Counted from the first letter of the stretch, positions 1-7,007 are shown. The stretch is 9,509 nt of DNA from Microcaldota archaeon (GCA_021834865.1 JAKBRD010000031.1:1-9509); one strand, 5' to 3'. Numbers and translations: made by a program. The notes: generated by a model from the sequence alone, not told the origin.

Positions 1-318
1 CTGGAAGGCATAGAAAGCCTTTCCGATATGGAAATAATAGAAAAGCTAAGCTCGGTAAAAGGCATAGGAAGGTGGACTTCGGATATGTTCTTAATATTCA
101 GCCTCGGCAGGACTGATGTCATGCCGGCAGAAGACTTAGGAGTTAGAAAAGGCCTGCAGAGTGCTTACAAGCTCAGAGAACTACCAGACAGAAAGAGGAT
201 AGAAAAAATGGCAGCCAAATGGCACCCTTACGGCTCAATGGTTGCAATTGCAATGTGGCACAGGCTCGATACGGTCACAGTAGGGGATGAAATGAAGCAA
301 AAGAAAGCCAAGGCTTAA
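1..318 (+). CDS. DNA-3-methyladenine glycosylase II (AlkA-type HhH-GPD), 3' fragment
   Basis: This is the C-terminal 105 residues of a base-excision repair glycosylase, which removes alkylated purines from DNA; the 5' end lies outside the window. The reading frame is open from base 1, so the ATG at 28 is internal. Visible residues 16-26 (LSSVKGIGRWT) are the helix-hairpin-helix that grips the DNA backbone. They are followed by LGRTDVMPAEDLG, in which the aspartate at visible residue 45 (codon 133-135) sits where the catalytic Asp of the HhH-GPD family lies. The later W-x-P-Y-G-S-M-V-A segment is the usual C-terminal helix of AlkA proteins. There is no C-terminal Cys4 iron-sulfur cluster, which argues against an EndoIII/MutY member. 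The stop overlaps the stop of the convergent MFS gene by 4 bases. The family call is firm; the exact lesion range cannot be read from the sequence. Confidence 0.88.
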   Translation: MEGIESLSDMEIIEKLSSVKGIGRWTSDMFLIFSLGRTDVMPAEDLGVRKGLQSAYKLRELPDRKRIEKMAAKWHPYGSMVAIAMWHRLDTVTVGDEMKQKKAKA

Positions 319-1502
319 ATTTTGGATTCCGATCCAAAGGCCAAAAGCACAATCCCAGCAAGTATCGCCATAGTTGCAGCGAAACCGTAAGCGTATAGTG
401 GCCCAAGCACATAGAGAAATCCTAGCGCCAGGTTGGCAACGAACAGGCCTATGCTGCGTGACGAAGTCAGCATGCCCATGCCGCTGCCAGAGTTTAGCCT
501 GCTTTTAACAAGCGATACTATTGTTGGCTCCAGGGTTTCTATTGTCCCTACGGCTACGCCTATCACGAATATACCTGCATATGAAACCAAAGCTCCCAAT
601 CCGAAATGGTAGGAGAGGCCTATTATGAGCGAGCCAATGCCGGCAAAAAAATACCCGAACACTGCAAGGTTCCTGACCATTCTCTTGGCCAAAACTCCAG
701 CAACATATCCGAATATGGCTGAGACCAGAAGGAATACTGCATACGAAAGCACGCCGTATAAATCTGTTGACTGCTGGGCAATCGTAAGGACGGGAAAGCT
801 TAGGCTGTAGAAACTAAGCCCATATATCCCGGTTGCAAGTATTACTCCCTTGTAGGCGCGCGACTTGGCACGCACGGCTTTGGATGCGGCCTTGGCTTTT
901 TCTGTTGCTTTGGCTTTAATGCTGCCTTTTCTACGGCTTGGGAGGCCTTTATAGCTTACCAAGAAAAGGCACAATGAGGATATCAGTATTGGTATCGCCG
1001 TGGCAAGGAATATCAGCTTTAGGGCTATGCCTAGGTATATGCCTATTGACAGATAGGCTACCGCTACAACACCGCCTCCAACATCAAGCGCGTTAAGGAA
1101 TCCATAGACCCTTGGCTTGTCAAGCCTGCTTGATATGTCCCCTATCATTGCCCTTCTGGCAGGAGTCCTGAAATTGCGCGCCCACCAGCCCGCAGAGAAT
1201 ATGGCCGTGGCCTCGGCGGCGAACGAGGCAAATCCGGTAAATGATAATACAGGTATCAAAATATTGCCAAGTATTGCTATCTTCTTCTTGCCATGCTTGT
1301 CGGCGAGCCTGCCGCCATAATAAGCAAAAACAGAGCCTATGCCATATGCAAGCGCCATGGCTATTCCTAGGTAATATACTGGAGCTTTCAGGTATAGTAC
1401 CAAAAATATCGGAAATCCTGCTATCAGAGCCTGGTAGCCTGCGTCTGCAAAAAATGCGGATAACGATATTAACAGTACGTCTCTTGTCAGCCAACGCTTC
1501 AT
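315..1502 (-). CDS. MFS transporter, 12-TM type, substrate unknown
   Basis: This is a 395-residue major facilitator superfamily permease, the usual length for a 12-helix carrier, and probably a proton-coupled exporter or importer in the cytoplasmic membrane. The signature MFS loop 2-3 motif A is at residues 63-74 (G-G-R-L-A-D-K-H-G-K-K-K). A positively charged segment at 109-119 (RNFRTPARRAM) matches the R-x-x-R-x-P-A-R motif common in MFS drug and metabolite carriers. A degenerate second motif A is near 265-276. The two six-helix halves are joined by a cytoplasmic loop at about 188-219 that is almost only Lys, Ala, Arg and Ser. The ATG has no Shine-Dalgarno but has a TATA-like box 25 bases upstream, so the message may be leaderless. 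It lies 51 bases downstream of the EreA-like gene on the same strand and converges with the glycosylase. Substrate cannot be inferred. Confidence 0.9.
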   Translation of the reverse strand: MKRWLTRDVLLISLSAFFADAGYQALIAGFPIFLVLYLKAPVYYLGIAMALAYGIGSVFAYYGGRLADKHGKKKIAILGNILIPVLSFTGFASFAAEATAIFSAGWWARNFRTPARRAMIGDISSRLDKPRVYGFLNALDVGGGVVAVAYLSIGIYLGIALKLIFLATAIPILISSLCLFLVSYKGLPSRRKGSIKAKATEKAKAASKAVRAKSRAYKGVILATGIYGLSFYSLSFPVLTIAQQSTDLYGVLSYAVFLLVSAIFGYVAGVLAKRMVRNLAVFGYFFAGIGSLIIGLSYHFGLGALVSYAGIFVIGVAVGTIETLEPTIVSLVKSRLNSGSGMGMLTSSRSIGLFVANLALGFLYVLGPLYAYGFAATMAILAGIVLLAFGSESKI

Positions 1503-1522
1503 GGTTTCAATTTTACGAAAAT

Positions 1523-1531
1523 CTATTTATT
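1523..1531 (-). promoter_or_regulatory. TATA-like box for the MFS gene
   Basis: On the minus strand this reads AATAAATAG, an A/T-rich box centred about 25 bases upstream of the MFS start codon at 1502. Archaeal TATA boxes sit about 26 bases before the transcription start, so transcription would begin at or next to the ATG. No Shine-Dalgarno is seen between box and start, which agrees with a leaderless message. It lies in the 51-base gap after the EreA-like gene, so the MFS gene can be transcribed separately. Confidence 0.5.
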
Positions 1532-1553
1532 GATTGCCACTGCATTCGGATGC

Positions 1554-3476
1554 CTATTTTCTAAGCAAGTCAAAGTCCGAATATGCATCTCCATGCTCTG
1601 AAAGCTCTGCCATCTGGGACCTCTTGGCCTTGAGGACATTTATGCAAGAATCGAGTATTGCCCTTACATCCATATTGTTAGGCGATTTTGAAATATAGCG
1701 TTTTTCGGACATGAGCATGGAATTTATATCGAATGCTCCATATGCTCCTTCTGGCAAAAGATCGTGGGCACGCTTTATGGACTCTTCCAGTGCGGATGCC
1801 TCCTTTATAAAATCATTTGTCATTGATGAGAATTCAGAATCGCCCATAGGCTCAAATCTTGAATAGCTCTCCGAAACGCGCAATGAAATCCCATCCAAGA
1901 AGAAATACATTGGCTTCATCATTTCATCCATGCCAAGCGCATTCAGCAAAGCTCGTTTTGTCCTGCGACCCATTTTTGATTCCGGCCCAATGGCCTTATT
2001 AAGCGCGTCCTGTGCTGCAAGGCTCCATTCCAGTATCTCCCTGCCTGCTTCCAATGCCTTAAATGTCCTTTCGTCAATCTTAATTTCATCTAGCTTTACG
2101 CTGACCAATTTTTTCCCGTACGTGTTAGTGAGATACATCCCTTCCGAATCATTCCCTACTGTTCCGATGCCTGACCTTGATGCAAGGGCCATAAATATCA
2201 GTTTGTACGCAACGTCTTTGCCCTTCGGTTCTATCTTTATTCTGCTTATGGCGTCCTTGAAAGTGCTTTCGTCGCCTAATGCAGACCTTGGGATACCATA
2301 CTGGGAAAGGAGCATGCCCACTGTAACCTCTCTGTAACGCATAAGTGCGCCGTAATCCACATCTTTCGAATATTCATAGTGGAACGTGTCAACGGTCCTT
2401 ATTTTAAATGCCTTATCTTTACCCTCATACTTTATGTCCACTATTGAGCCTCCACCATTGTGCATGGTGGAATCCAAGTACATTCCCAAAGACATCGACA
2501 GATAGAACTTTTGGAACTCGTTAAGCGTGTCGCCGAACAATTCCATCGTCTTGACTATCTTTTTCAGGTTTGTATTTTTCCAGAGCTTTGAATCCGGCTC
2601 TACAGAATCAGAAAAATCTGCATATACATCTTTTTCCATGCTTAATTTCAGCTCCGTATAACCTACTGCGCCACCGGTTTTATGGTCTTCGTGCTGCTGC
2701 GGCGCCCATTTCAGGTAAAATGCAAAATCTATTCCGTATGTTCCCCGAAACTTTACCAGCGTGTCCTTACCCATGCGGTTCTGGCTTTCTATATACTGGC
2801 ATATGCTGAGCTCAGTTAAGGGTGCACCAAAAAACGGCGTGGCCGACTGGTGTTCGGTGAATAGTGCCGCGGACTTATAGTTTATGGATCTTGACTTCAA
2901 TACTGCAGGAATTTGGTCATTATTCAGATGATAGAGCCCGCAAAAAACGACTGTCTTTCCTTCTGTATCATTAGAATGTTTAGCTATCTCGTTTCCCATG
3001 TATATGCCGCGTTCTTCGGACAAGCTTTTATCATCGAAATTTTTCTGCATCGAAAATGGCATATCTATAGGAACTATTTCTATCCCTTTCGCATGAACCT
3101 CTTTAAGCAGCCTTATCAACTGTAACGGATTCTGCGAATGCCCATCTAGATGTTTTGATAGCTCTTTTGCGTTGCCAGTTGTATTTAGCTCATCTATTGC
3201 TGATATAATTTCGGGATCCTTTGGAAGCTCTATGAGAAACCTTTCTACGCCAGAAGCAGCCATGTCTCCTATGCTTCCCACAAGGCTTCCTACGATTTTT
3301 GCATCGTTATGGCCTGTATCCCCTATGACAAGAACCTTGGAATCCTCAAAAGCATTTGAATATGAAAAATCTGTTGCTGCCTTCGCTTCGTTAGCTATTT
3401 CAGAGGCATTGGCAGTTAGCAATTTTAAGGGCATGTCTGCTGCTGGTTTTCCGGACTTTTTCTTGTAGGAGAACAT
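1554..3476 (-). CDS. Large protein with N-terminal EreA/ChaN/TIKI-like domain and unrecognised C-terminal region
   Basis: This is a 640-residue soluble protein with no signal peptide or membrane segment. Residues 45-185 carry an ordered motif set: a hydrophobic strand then G-D-T-G-H (52-56), L-I-E-L-P (81-85), I-V-P-I-D-M-P (134-140), E-E-R-G-I-Y-M (154-160) and V-F-C-G-L-Y-H-L (177-184). The order strand-GE/DxH, strand-E, strand-D, R-x-x-M and G-x-x-H is that of the EreA/ChaN/TraB/TIKI superfamily, whose members are erythromycin esterases, haem-binding lipoproteins and metalloproteases. The first motif has Asp (D53) where Glu is usual. Residues 190-640 are mixed alpha/beta then mostly helical and match no family I know; a glycine-rich turn (N-G-G-G, 340-343) is the only notable local feature. 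The gene diverges from the SWIM gene. The coding call is strong; the domain assignment rests on motif reading alone and the reaction is unknown. Confidence 0.6.
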   Translation of the reverse strand: MFSYKKKSGKPAADMPLKLLTANASEIANEAKAATDFSYSNAFEDSKVLVIGDTGHNDAKIVGSLVGSIGDMAASGVERFLIELPKDPEIISAIDELNTTGNAKELSKHLDGHSQNPLQLIRLLKEVHAKGIEIVPIDMPFSMQKNFDDKSLSEERGIYMGNEIAKHSNDTEGKTVVFCGLYHLNNDQIPAVLKSRSINYKSAALFTEHQSATPFFGAPLTELSICQYIESQNRMGKDTLVKFRGTYGIDFAFYLKWAPQQHEDHKTGGAVGYTELKLSMEKDVYADFSDSVEPDSKLWKNTNLKKIVKTMELFGDTLNEFQKFYLSMSLGMYLDSTMHNGGGSIVDIKYEGKDKAFKIRTVDTFHYEYSKDVDYGALMRYREVTVGMLLSQYGIPRSALGDESTFKDAISRIKIEPKGKDVAYKLIFMALASRSGIGTVGNDSEGMYLTNTYGKKLVSVKLDEIKIDERTFKALEAGREILEWSLAAQDALNKAIGPESKMGRRTKRALLNALGMDEMMKPMYFFLDGISLRVSESYSRFEPMGDSEFSSMTNDFIKEASALEESIKRAHDLLPEGAYGAFDINSMLMSEKRYISKSPNNMDVRAILDSCINVLKAKRSQMAELSEHGDAYSDFDLLRK

Positions 3477-3497
3477 AATGTAAATATTAAATTTTCA

Positions 3498-3507
3498 AAT
3501 ATTTAAA
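3498..3507 (-). promoter_or_regulatory. TATA-like box for the EreA-like gene
   Basis: On the minus strand this reads TTTAAATATT, centred 26-27 bases before the ATG at 3476. The spacing fits a transcription start at the initiation codon, and no Shine-Dalgarno lies between, so a leaderless message is likely. It is one half of a divergent promoter region shared with the SWIM gene. Confidence 0.55.
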
Positions 3508-3537
3508 CTGCCGCATGGCGCTATTGAATACAAATAG

Positions 3538-3549
3538 TTTATATATTTA
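3538..3549 (+). promoter_or_regulatory. TATA-like box for the SWIM gene
   Basis: TTTATATATTTA is the strongest TATA-like box in the divergent 3477-3590 region on the plus strand, with an A-rich stretch (ACAAATAG) just upstream where a BRE would be. It predicts transcription starting near 3570, giving a leader of about 20-30 bases. A nine-codon ORF (ATG 3558, stop 3585-3587) lies just around that point, in the same frame as the SWIM gene but closed by TAA before it. Confidence 0.45.
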
Positions 3550-3590
3550 AAGAATTCATGAATTTTATCCGATTTTGCCGCTTATAAAGA

Positions 3591-4208
3591 ATGATTTTAA
3601 TGGATAAGGATAAAAAACGCGAAAGCATCGAAAAGGTGGGAAAAGAAGCCCAGAAAACGCTCAGCCTGCTCAGGGACACATACCCAAAAGAAGAAAAAAG
3701 CGGAGCGGTAGAAATAGCAAAAACAGTATACGAACTGTACAAGAACAAAGACATTGATTTCGCAAAGCAGATAATGAAGTACGTGACCAGGGTCGACTGG
3801 CTCAACAAGAAGCACGACTTCATATACAGGGTGGAAAAAGAGATGAAGGCTCTGGGTGACCCCGATTTTAAATCGTTTATCGAGGCCGTAAAAAGGGAAC
3901 GCAGGGGAGCGATACCCGTAGAGATTGGAGGGGTCACGTTAAAATACGAAAACCGGTCCAACGCATCGGTCAACATCTCCGTCAGCATATGGGGAAATGT
4001 TATGGTGGAAAGGCTAAAAGACGGGAAATGGAGGGTTAGCTCGCATTCTGGCGCCGATAAGAAACCTTACATAGTAAGCATAGGCAAAAACCCTTCCTGC
4101 GACTGCCCTGACTTCATATACAGGAAAAACAAGGTCGGAGGAAAGTGCAAGCATATATACGAAGTTGAAGCTGTTGAAGCCGCTATTAGTATGGCTTCGA
4201 AATCGTAA
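3591..4208 (+). CDS. SWIM zinc-finger domain protein
   Basis: This is a 205-residue protein with a C-terminal SWIM zinc finger, C-x-C-x13-C-x-H, formed by C170, C172, C186 and H188 and embedded in the usual C-D-C-P-D-F...C-K-H context. SWIM domains bind nucleic acid or proteins in ATPases, transposase-type proteins and ubiquitin ligases. Residues 1-105 are charged and helical (K/E-rich). Residues 106-168 look beta-rich and end in a W-R-V-S-S segment that leads into the finger, as in other SWIM proteins. No catalytic domain is attached. Starts at 3591 and 3600 are both possible; the second gives a more hydrophilic start (MDKDKKRE), and neither has a Shine-Dalgarno. It diverges from the EreA-like gene and lies 66 bases before the phosphotransferase gene, which has its own TATA-like box. 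A regulatory or adaptor role is inference. Confidence 0.82.
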   Translation: MILMDKDKKRESIEKVGKEAQKTLSLLRDTYPKEEKSGAVEIAKTVYELYKNKDIDFAKQIMKYVTRVDWLNKKHDFIYRVEKEMKALGDPDFKSFIEAVKRERRGAIPVEIGGVTLKYENRSNASVNISVSIWGNVMVERLKDGKWRVSSHSGADKKPYIVSIGKNPSCDCPDFIYRKNKVGGKCKHIYEVEAVEAAISMASKS

Positions 4209-4232
4209 GCACAAGCGGGGTTGCACAAAAGG

Positions 4233-4243
4233 CTTAAATATAT
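4233..4243 (+). promoter_or_regulatory. TATA-like box for the dikinase-like gene
   Basis: CTTAAATATAT preceded by the purine-rich AAAAGG (BRE-like) lies 32-42 bases before the ATG at 4275. The predicted transcription start is near 4264, leaving a leader of about ten bases that contains AGGT (4265-4268), a short Shine-Dalgarno-like match six bases before the ATG. This supports 4275 as the true gene start even though that frame closes after 27 codons. Confidence 0.5.
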
Positions 4244-4274
4244 CTGCGCCAGCTAATCTCAATCAGGTAATTTT

Positions 4275-6393
4275 ATGAAAAGCAGCAAGGCCATAAGGAT
4301 TGAAGAAATGGGAGGAAAGATGGCAAACATAGAGCTGCTAAGGCGGTGGCCTATTTAACGTACCTGCTTCTATAGATTCTGATTGCCTAGACCTTTCTAA
4401 ACTTGACAGGTCGAAGCTGTATGTTGTAAGGAGCAGCGCAGCTTCTGAAGATTCGGTCAATGCGACAGCAGCCGGTAAATACGAAACAATATTGGGAGTA
4501 AGTGCCGACTCTGTAATCGACGCGGTAAAAAAGGTAAAATCCGGATTTGCGTCGGGAAAGGCCATAATACAAGAAGACCTTACAGAGCGTATGCTGCATT
4601 CAGGGGTTGTATATACTGACATGAATGGCAGAATGGAAATATCTATGGGGCCAAAGGACTCAGTGCACGGAATAGTTAAAGGCGAGGCCCCTGCTACGCA
4701 CGTGCGCTTGGAAGCAGGCAGAATTGATATTGAAGGTGCAGATGTTGCCCAAAGCATTATAAGGAGCATAAAGGAAGAATCGCTAAGAGCCGAAAAATAT
4801 TTTGGAAGGCCTTTGGATATAGAATTTGCATTTACAGGAGAAGGATTTGTTTTCCTTCAGGCTCGCCCGCTTCCATCGCTTACAGACTCTGCAGTAAGAG
4901 AATTTGAGATACGGAATGCTGAAAGCATGCTTGAGAATGCAAAGGCCTTAGGATTGAGCGACATGCCTCTTGGTGTGGGCAACTATAGGGAGATACTTGC
5001 AGATTCAAAAGCAACCCAGCTAGGCGCAAGCACTTTTAACTATATCTTTACGGGAGATGGAAAAAGCGTTTTGGGTGCTATGCAGCTGGGAAGGAACGAA
5101 TTGGGCTATGATAACGGGTATGAAGTTTTTCCTCAAGTACTGATGCTTGGCGTAAAGGTTTATTACAACTTCATAGGCGATTCTATGCAATTCAGGCCCT
5201 CTGGAATAAAGCTTGCAGATTATGCCAGAGTGGCAGAAAAGTCTTACATAAAAGAAGTGAAAAAAAATCCGGACAAGCTCAATTACCCTGAGCTTGGATT
5301 GTATATACAGTTTCCTGATGAAGCGAAGAATGCGGGATTGGATGCCAGGCCATTTGAGAGGCTGGTAGAGCGCAACAGGCAAGAGATAAGAAAAATAAAA
5401 ATACCGAAAAACCCGCCAAAGAAAATTCATGCAAGCCTTAGTGGCGACATAGGAGAGTGCGTTGCCGAGATAATAAAAAATGCAGACATGATCAGGGTTG
5501 GAAGCGCAAAGGAATATGTCAAGGCTGCAAGGCTGGCGTTCTTTGCTATGGAGGATGTGAAGCATGCCCTGATAAGGCTCAGGGAAGAAAACCCAGGCTA
5601 TTATATGGAGCTTGCCAAAGAATTTGATTCTGAAGAACCCGAAAAGCTTAGAAATTCGATAATATATGACGAAAGCATAAAAAGCTTCGAACTAGGCAGC
5701 GAAGAGGAAAATAGGTATATAGGCAGCTTTGAGCTTTCGCTGAAAAGGAGTTTTCCGCCCAGAAGAAATTATAGGGAAGGGAGGCCAATAAAAGAAGGCC
5801 CCCTTAAAGACGCAGTTGCGATGGCAAGGCTTGCGCTTGAAAATAGGGAGAAGGTAAAGTTCTACCTTTTCAGGGATTATGATGTGCTTTACCAGCTCTA
5901 TGCACATCTCCAAGTTATCTCGGAATTCAAGAATGAGGTATTTAGGCTTCGCTTTGATGAACTAGTCCTTCTTATAGAAGGGACACCACGAGCCGAGTAC
6001 AGGATATCCCTTAGGAGGGATATAGAATCTAGGGCAATGGAGCTTTTCCCTGATCCTTTATTCATGAGCACTTCAAGAAACAGGGTTAATGTCCCATCTA
6101 AAGACAAAATAGAGATGGTATTTGGCAGGCTGCAGGAAGGCGAACACGTTTTCAGGCTGGGAAGCAGCATGAAAATGCTTAAAGAGGTTGACCAGACTAT
6201 ATCAATAGGGAACAATACTGACGTACTTGTAGTTCAGGATAACATAAGGCCTGGTTCGCATATATTCACACAGCTTTCCGACTACAACATTCCAGTAATT
6301 TCTTTGAACAGCAGCCTGTTCGGCAAGATAGAAAAATCCGGCACACTAAAGCTTAAAAAGATTGGTGATAAGATTGAAATTATACGTGATTAG
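4275..6393 (+). CDS. PEP-synthase/rifampin-phosphotransferase-like dikinase (ATP-grasp plus phosphohistidine domain), frameshifted
   Basis: The gene would encode about 705 residues but is interrupted: ATG 4275 opens a frame that stops at 4356-4358, and homology continues in the next frame from 4342. Frame one gives the glycine-rich start M-G-G-K-M-A-N-I-E-L-L of PPDK_N domains. The second frame gives N-V-P-A-S, then V-V-R-S-S-A-A-S-E-D and A-G-K-Y-E-T (about residues 50-71), H-S-G-V-V-Y-T (about 108-114) and F-L-Q-A-R-P-L (about 193-199), all ATP-grasp landmarks. The last 100 residues end in R-P-G-S-H-I-F-T-Q-L-S-D-Y-N-I-P-V-I, the phosphohistidine motif, with H662 (codon 6259-6261) as the likely phosphocarrier. 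The middle 400 residues are charged and helical and hold no PEP-binding barrel. Domain order matches rifampin phosphotransferases more than full PEP synthases; substrate is unknown. The first usable start in the second frame is TTG 4492, which would lose the R-S-S-A motif. Confidence 0.72.
4339..4358 (+). other. Single-base frameshift point in the dikinase-like gene
   Basis: Between the in-frame TAA of the downstream frame (4339-4341) and the TAA of the upstream frame (4356-4358), reading must move forward by one base, for example by skipping one base within AGGCGGTGG. Removing one base turns 2119 bases into exactly 706 codons. The text crosses smoothly from I-E-L-L-R to G-G-L-F-N-V-P, as expected for a PPDK_N domain. 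CTA-AGG-C resembles the Ty1 +1 slippery heptamer CTT-AGG-C, but re-pairing of a CTA-reading tRNA on TAA would be poor. A mutation or sequencing/assembly error is more likely. Confidence 0.7.
6364..6369 (+). promoter_or_regulatory. Shine-Dalgarno deciding the TTG start of the histidine phosphatase
   Basis: GGTGAT is an exact six-base match to the 3' part of the archaeal Shine-Dalgarno GGAGGTGAT and lies four bases before TTG 6374. It sits inside the last codons of the dikinase-like gene, so translation of the phosphatase is probably coupled to it. It also overlaps the two earlier possible starts (TTG 6362, GTG 6365), which argues against them. Confidence 0.6.
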
Positions 6394-6916
6394 GCATGGA
6401 AAGACACCCCAAAGCTGGGACACACTTGACTACCACAGCCTTCTGAAACTTATAAAGCTTCAAGACGATCCAGAGCCAGACATTGAATTTCTAAAATCCA
6501 ATCTAGATGCCAATAAGGCTTTTAAGCTGTCTCCAAGGAAGATATACTCTTCTCCGCTAAAAAGAGCTTTTATGACTGCAGAGTATATATCCGGGATAAC
6601 CGGCTCGGAAGTAATAAAAGTGGACGGCTTAAGAGAGGTATCTTTTGATAGGCTGCCAAAAGATGTTTATGATGCAGGAAAAGAAGCTGTAAGAAGCTAT
6701 TTGGTAGCTGAAAGCCTGAAGGAAAATAGGGATTTAGATCTTGGGAGTTTTGAAGACGGCTCGATTCTGCTTACACATGGATTCTTCATGCGCCATATAT
6801 ATTCCAAAGCGTTCGGAATAGGCGTAGGTTCATTAGTAAGGAGCAGCTTATTCACAAATTATCTCTCTGGATTTGAGACAAGCAAAGGAAGTGCGATAAG
6901 CCTTCTTAAGAATTAG
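6374..6916 (+). CDS. Histidine phosphatase superfamily protein (SixA/phosphoglycerate-mutase-like)
   Basis: This is a 180-residue enzyme of the two-histidine phosphatase family, which removes phosphate through a phosphohistidine intermediate. With start TTG 6374 it begins M-K-L-Y-V-I-R-H-G-K-T; the R-H-G motif at residues 7-9 carries nucleophile H8. Further landmarks are Y-S-S-P-L-K-R-A (58-65, phosphate-binding R64), L-R-E-V (86-89, acid E88) and L-L-T-H-G (132-136, second catalytic H135). All core residues are present, so it should be active. Earlier starts at 6362 and 6365 would add only four or three residues, and GGTGAT favours 6374. Its first 20 bases overlap the end of the dikinase-like gene, so the two are likely cotranscribed and translationally coupled. 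Substrate is not fixed by sequence: sugar phosphate, nucleotide or protein phosphohistidine are possible, and the neighbour makes the last attractive. Confidence 0.87.
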   Translation: MKLYVIRHGKTPQSWDTLDYHSLLKLIKLQDDPEPDIEFLKSNLDANKAFKLSPRKIYSSPLKRAFMTAEYISGITGSEVIKVDGLREVSFDRLPKDVYDAGKEAVRSYLVAESLKENRDLDLGSFEDGSILLTHGFFMRHIYSKAFGIGVGSLVRSSLFTNYLSGFETSKGSAISLLKN

Positions 6917-6943
6917 GTCACATCCTGTTACATTAGTAGAAGA

Positions 6944-6984
6944 TTTTAAATAAGCGGTAAAGCAGCTTTGGGCAAGGTTTAAAA
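6944..6984 (+). promoter_or_regulatory. Promoter region with two TATA-like boxes for the FKBP gene
   Basis: Two A/T-rich boxes lie in the 91-base gap before ATG 7008. TTTTAAATAA (6944-6953) would start transcription near 6974 and give a leader of about 34 bases. TTTAAAA (6978-6984) is centred 27 bases before ATG 7008 and would give a leaderless message. The Shine-Dalgarno-like GGAG at 6996-6999 favours the first. Which is used cannot be told from sequence. Confidence 0.4.
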
Positions 6985-7007
6985 GAATGCAATGCGGAGT
7001 TTTAACT

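Noticed and set aside
1241..1564. 107-codon plus-strand frame opposite the MFS 5' end
   Set aside because: No motif; it is antisense to the motif A region of the transporter and runs through the MFS promoter box.
3581..3590. CTTATAAAGA as TATA box for the SWIM gene
   Set aside because: It would place transcription start near 3610, downstream of both possible start codons.
3539..3988. 149-codon open frame on the minus strand opposite the SWIM gene
   Set aside because: Ser/Phe/Leu-rich translation without recognisable motifs; it is antisense to a protein with a clear zinc finger and covers the divergent promoter region.
4338..4344. Ty1-like programmed +1 frameshift heptamer (CTA-AGG-C)
   Set aside because: The first codon is CTA instead of CTT, so slipping forward would place the tRNA on TAA with poor pairing; kept only as a remote alternative.
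4338..4769. 143-codon minus-strand frame opposite the dikinase-like 5' region
   Set aside because: It lies opposite the R-S-S-A ATP-grasp motif, has no family resemblance and no promoter-like signal; treated as a shadow frame.
5020..5565. 181-codon minus-strand frame inside the dikinase-like gene
   Set aside because: Its composition is rich in Cys, His, Tyr and Phe, as expected from antisense reading, and the plus-strand frame is clearly the coding one.
6362..6373. Upstream TTG/GTG starts for the histidine phosphatase
   Set aside because: They overlap the GGTGAT that best serves TTG 6374 and add residues before the usual M-K-L-Y-V-I-R-H-G start of the family.
4492..6393. Start of the dikinase-like gene at TTG 4492
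   Set aside because: Protein-like sequence with ATP-grasp motifs continues upstream in the same frame to 4342, and the matching N-terminus lies in the adjacent frame from ATG 4275, so 4492 is only the first start codon available after the frameshift.
6987..7007. ATG 6987 as start of the FKBP gene
   Set aside because: It adds seven residues including a Cys before the normal charged N-terminus, while GGAG is correctly placed for ATG 7008.
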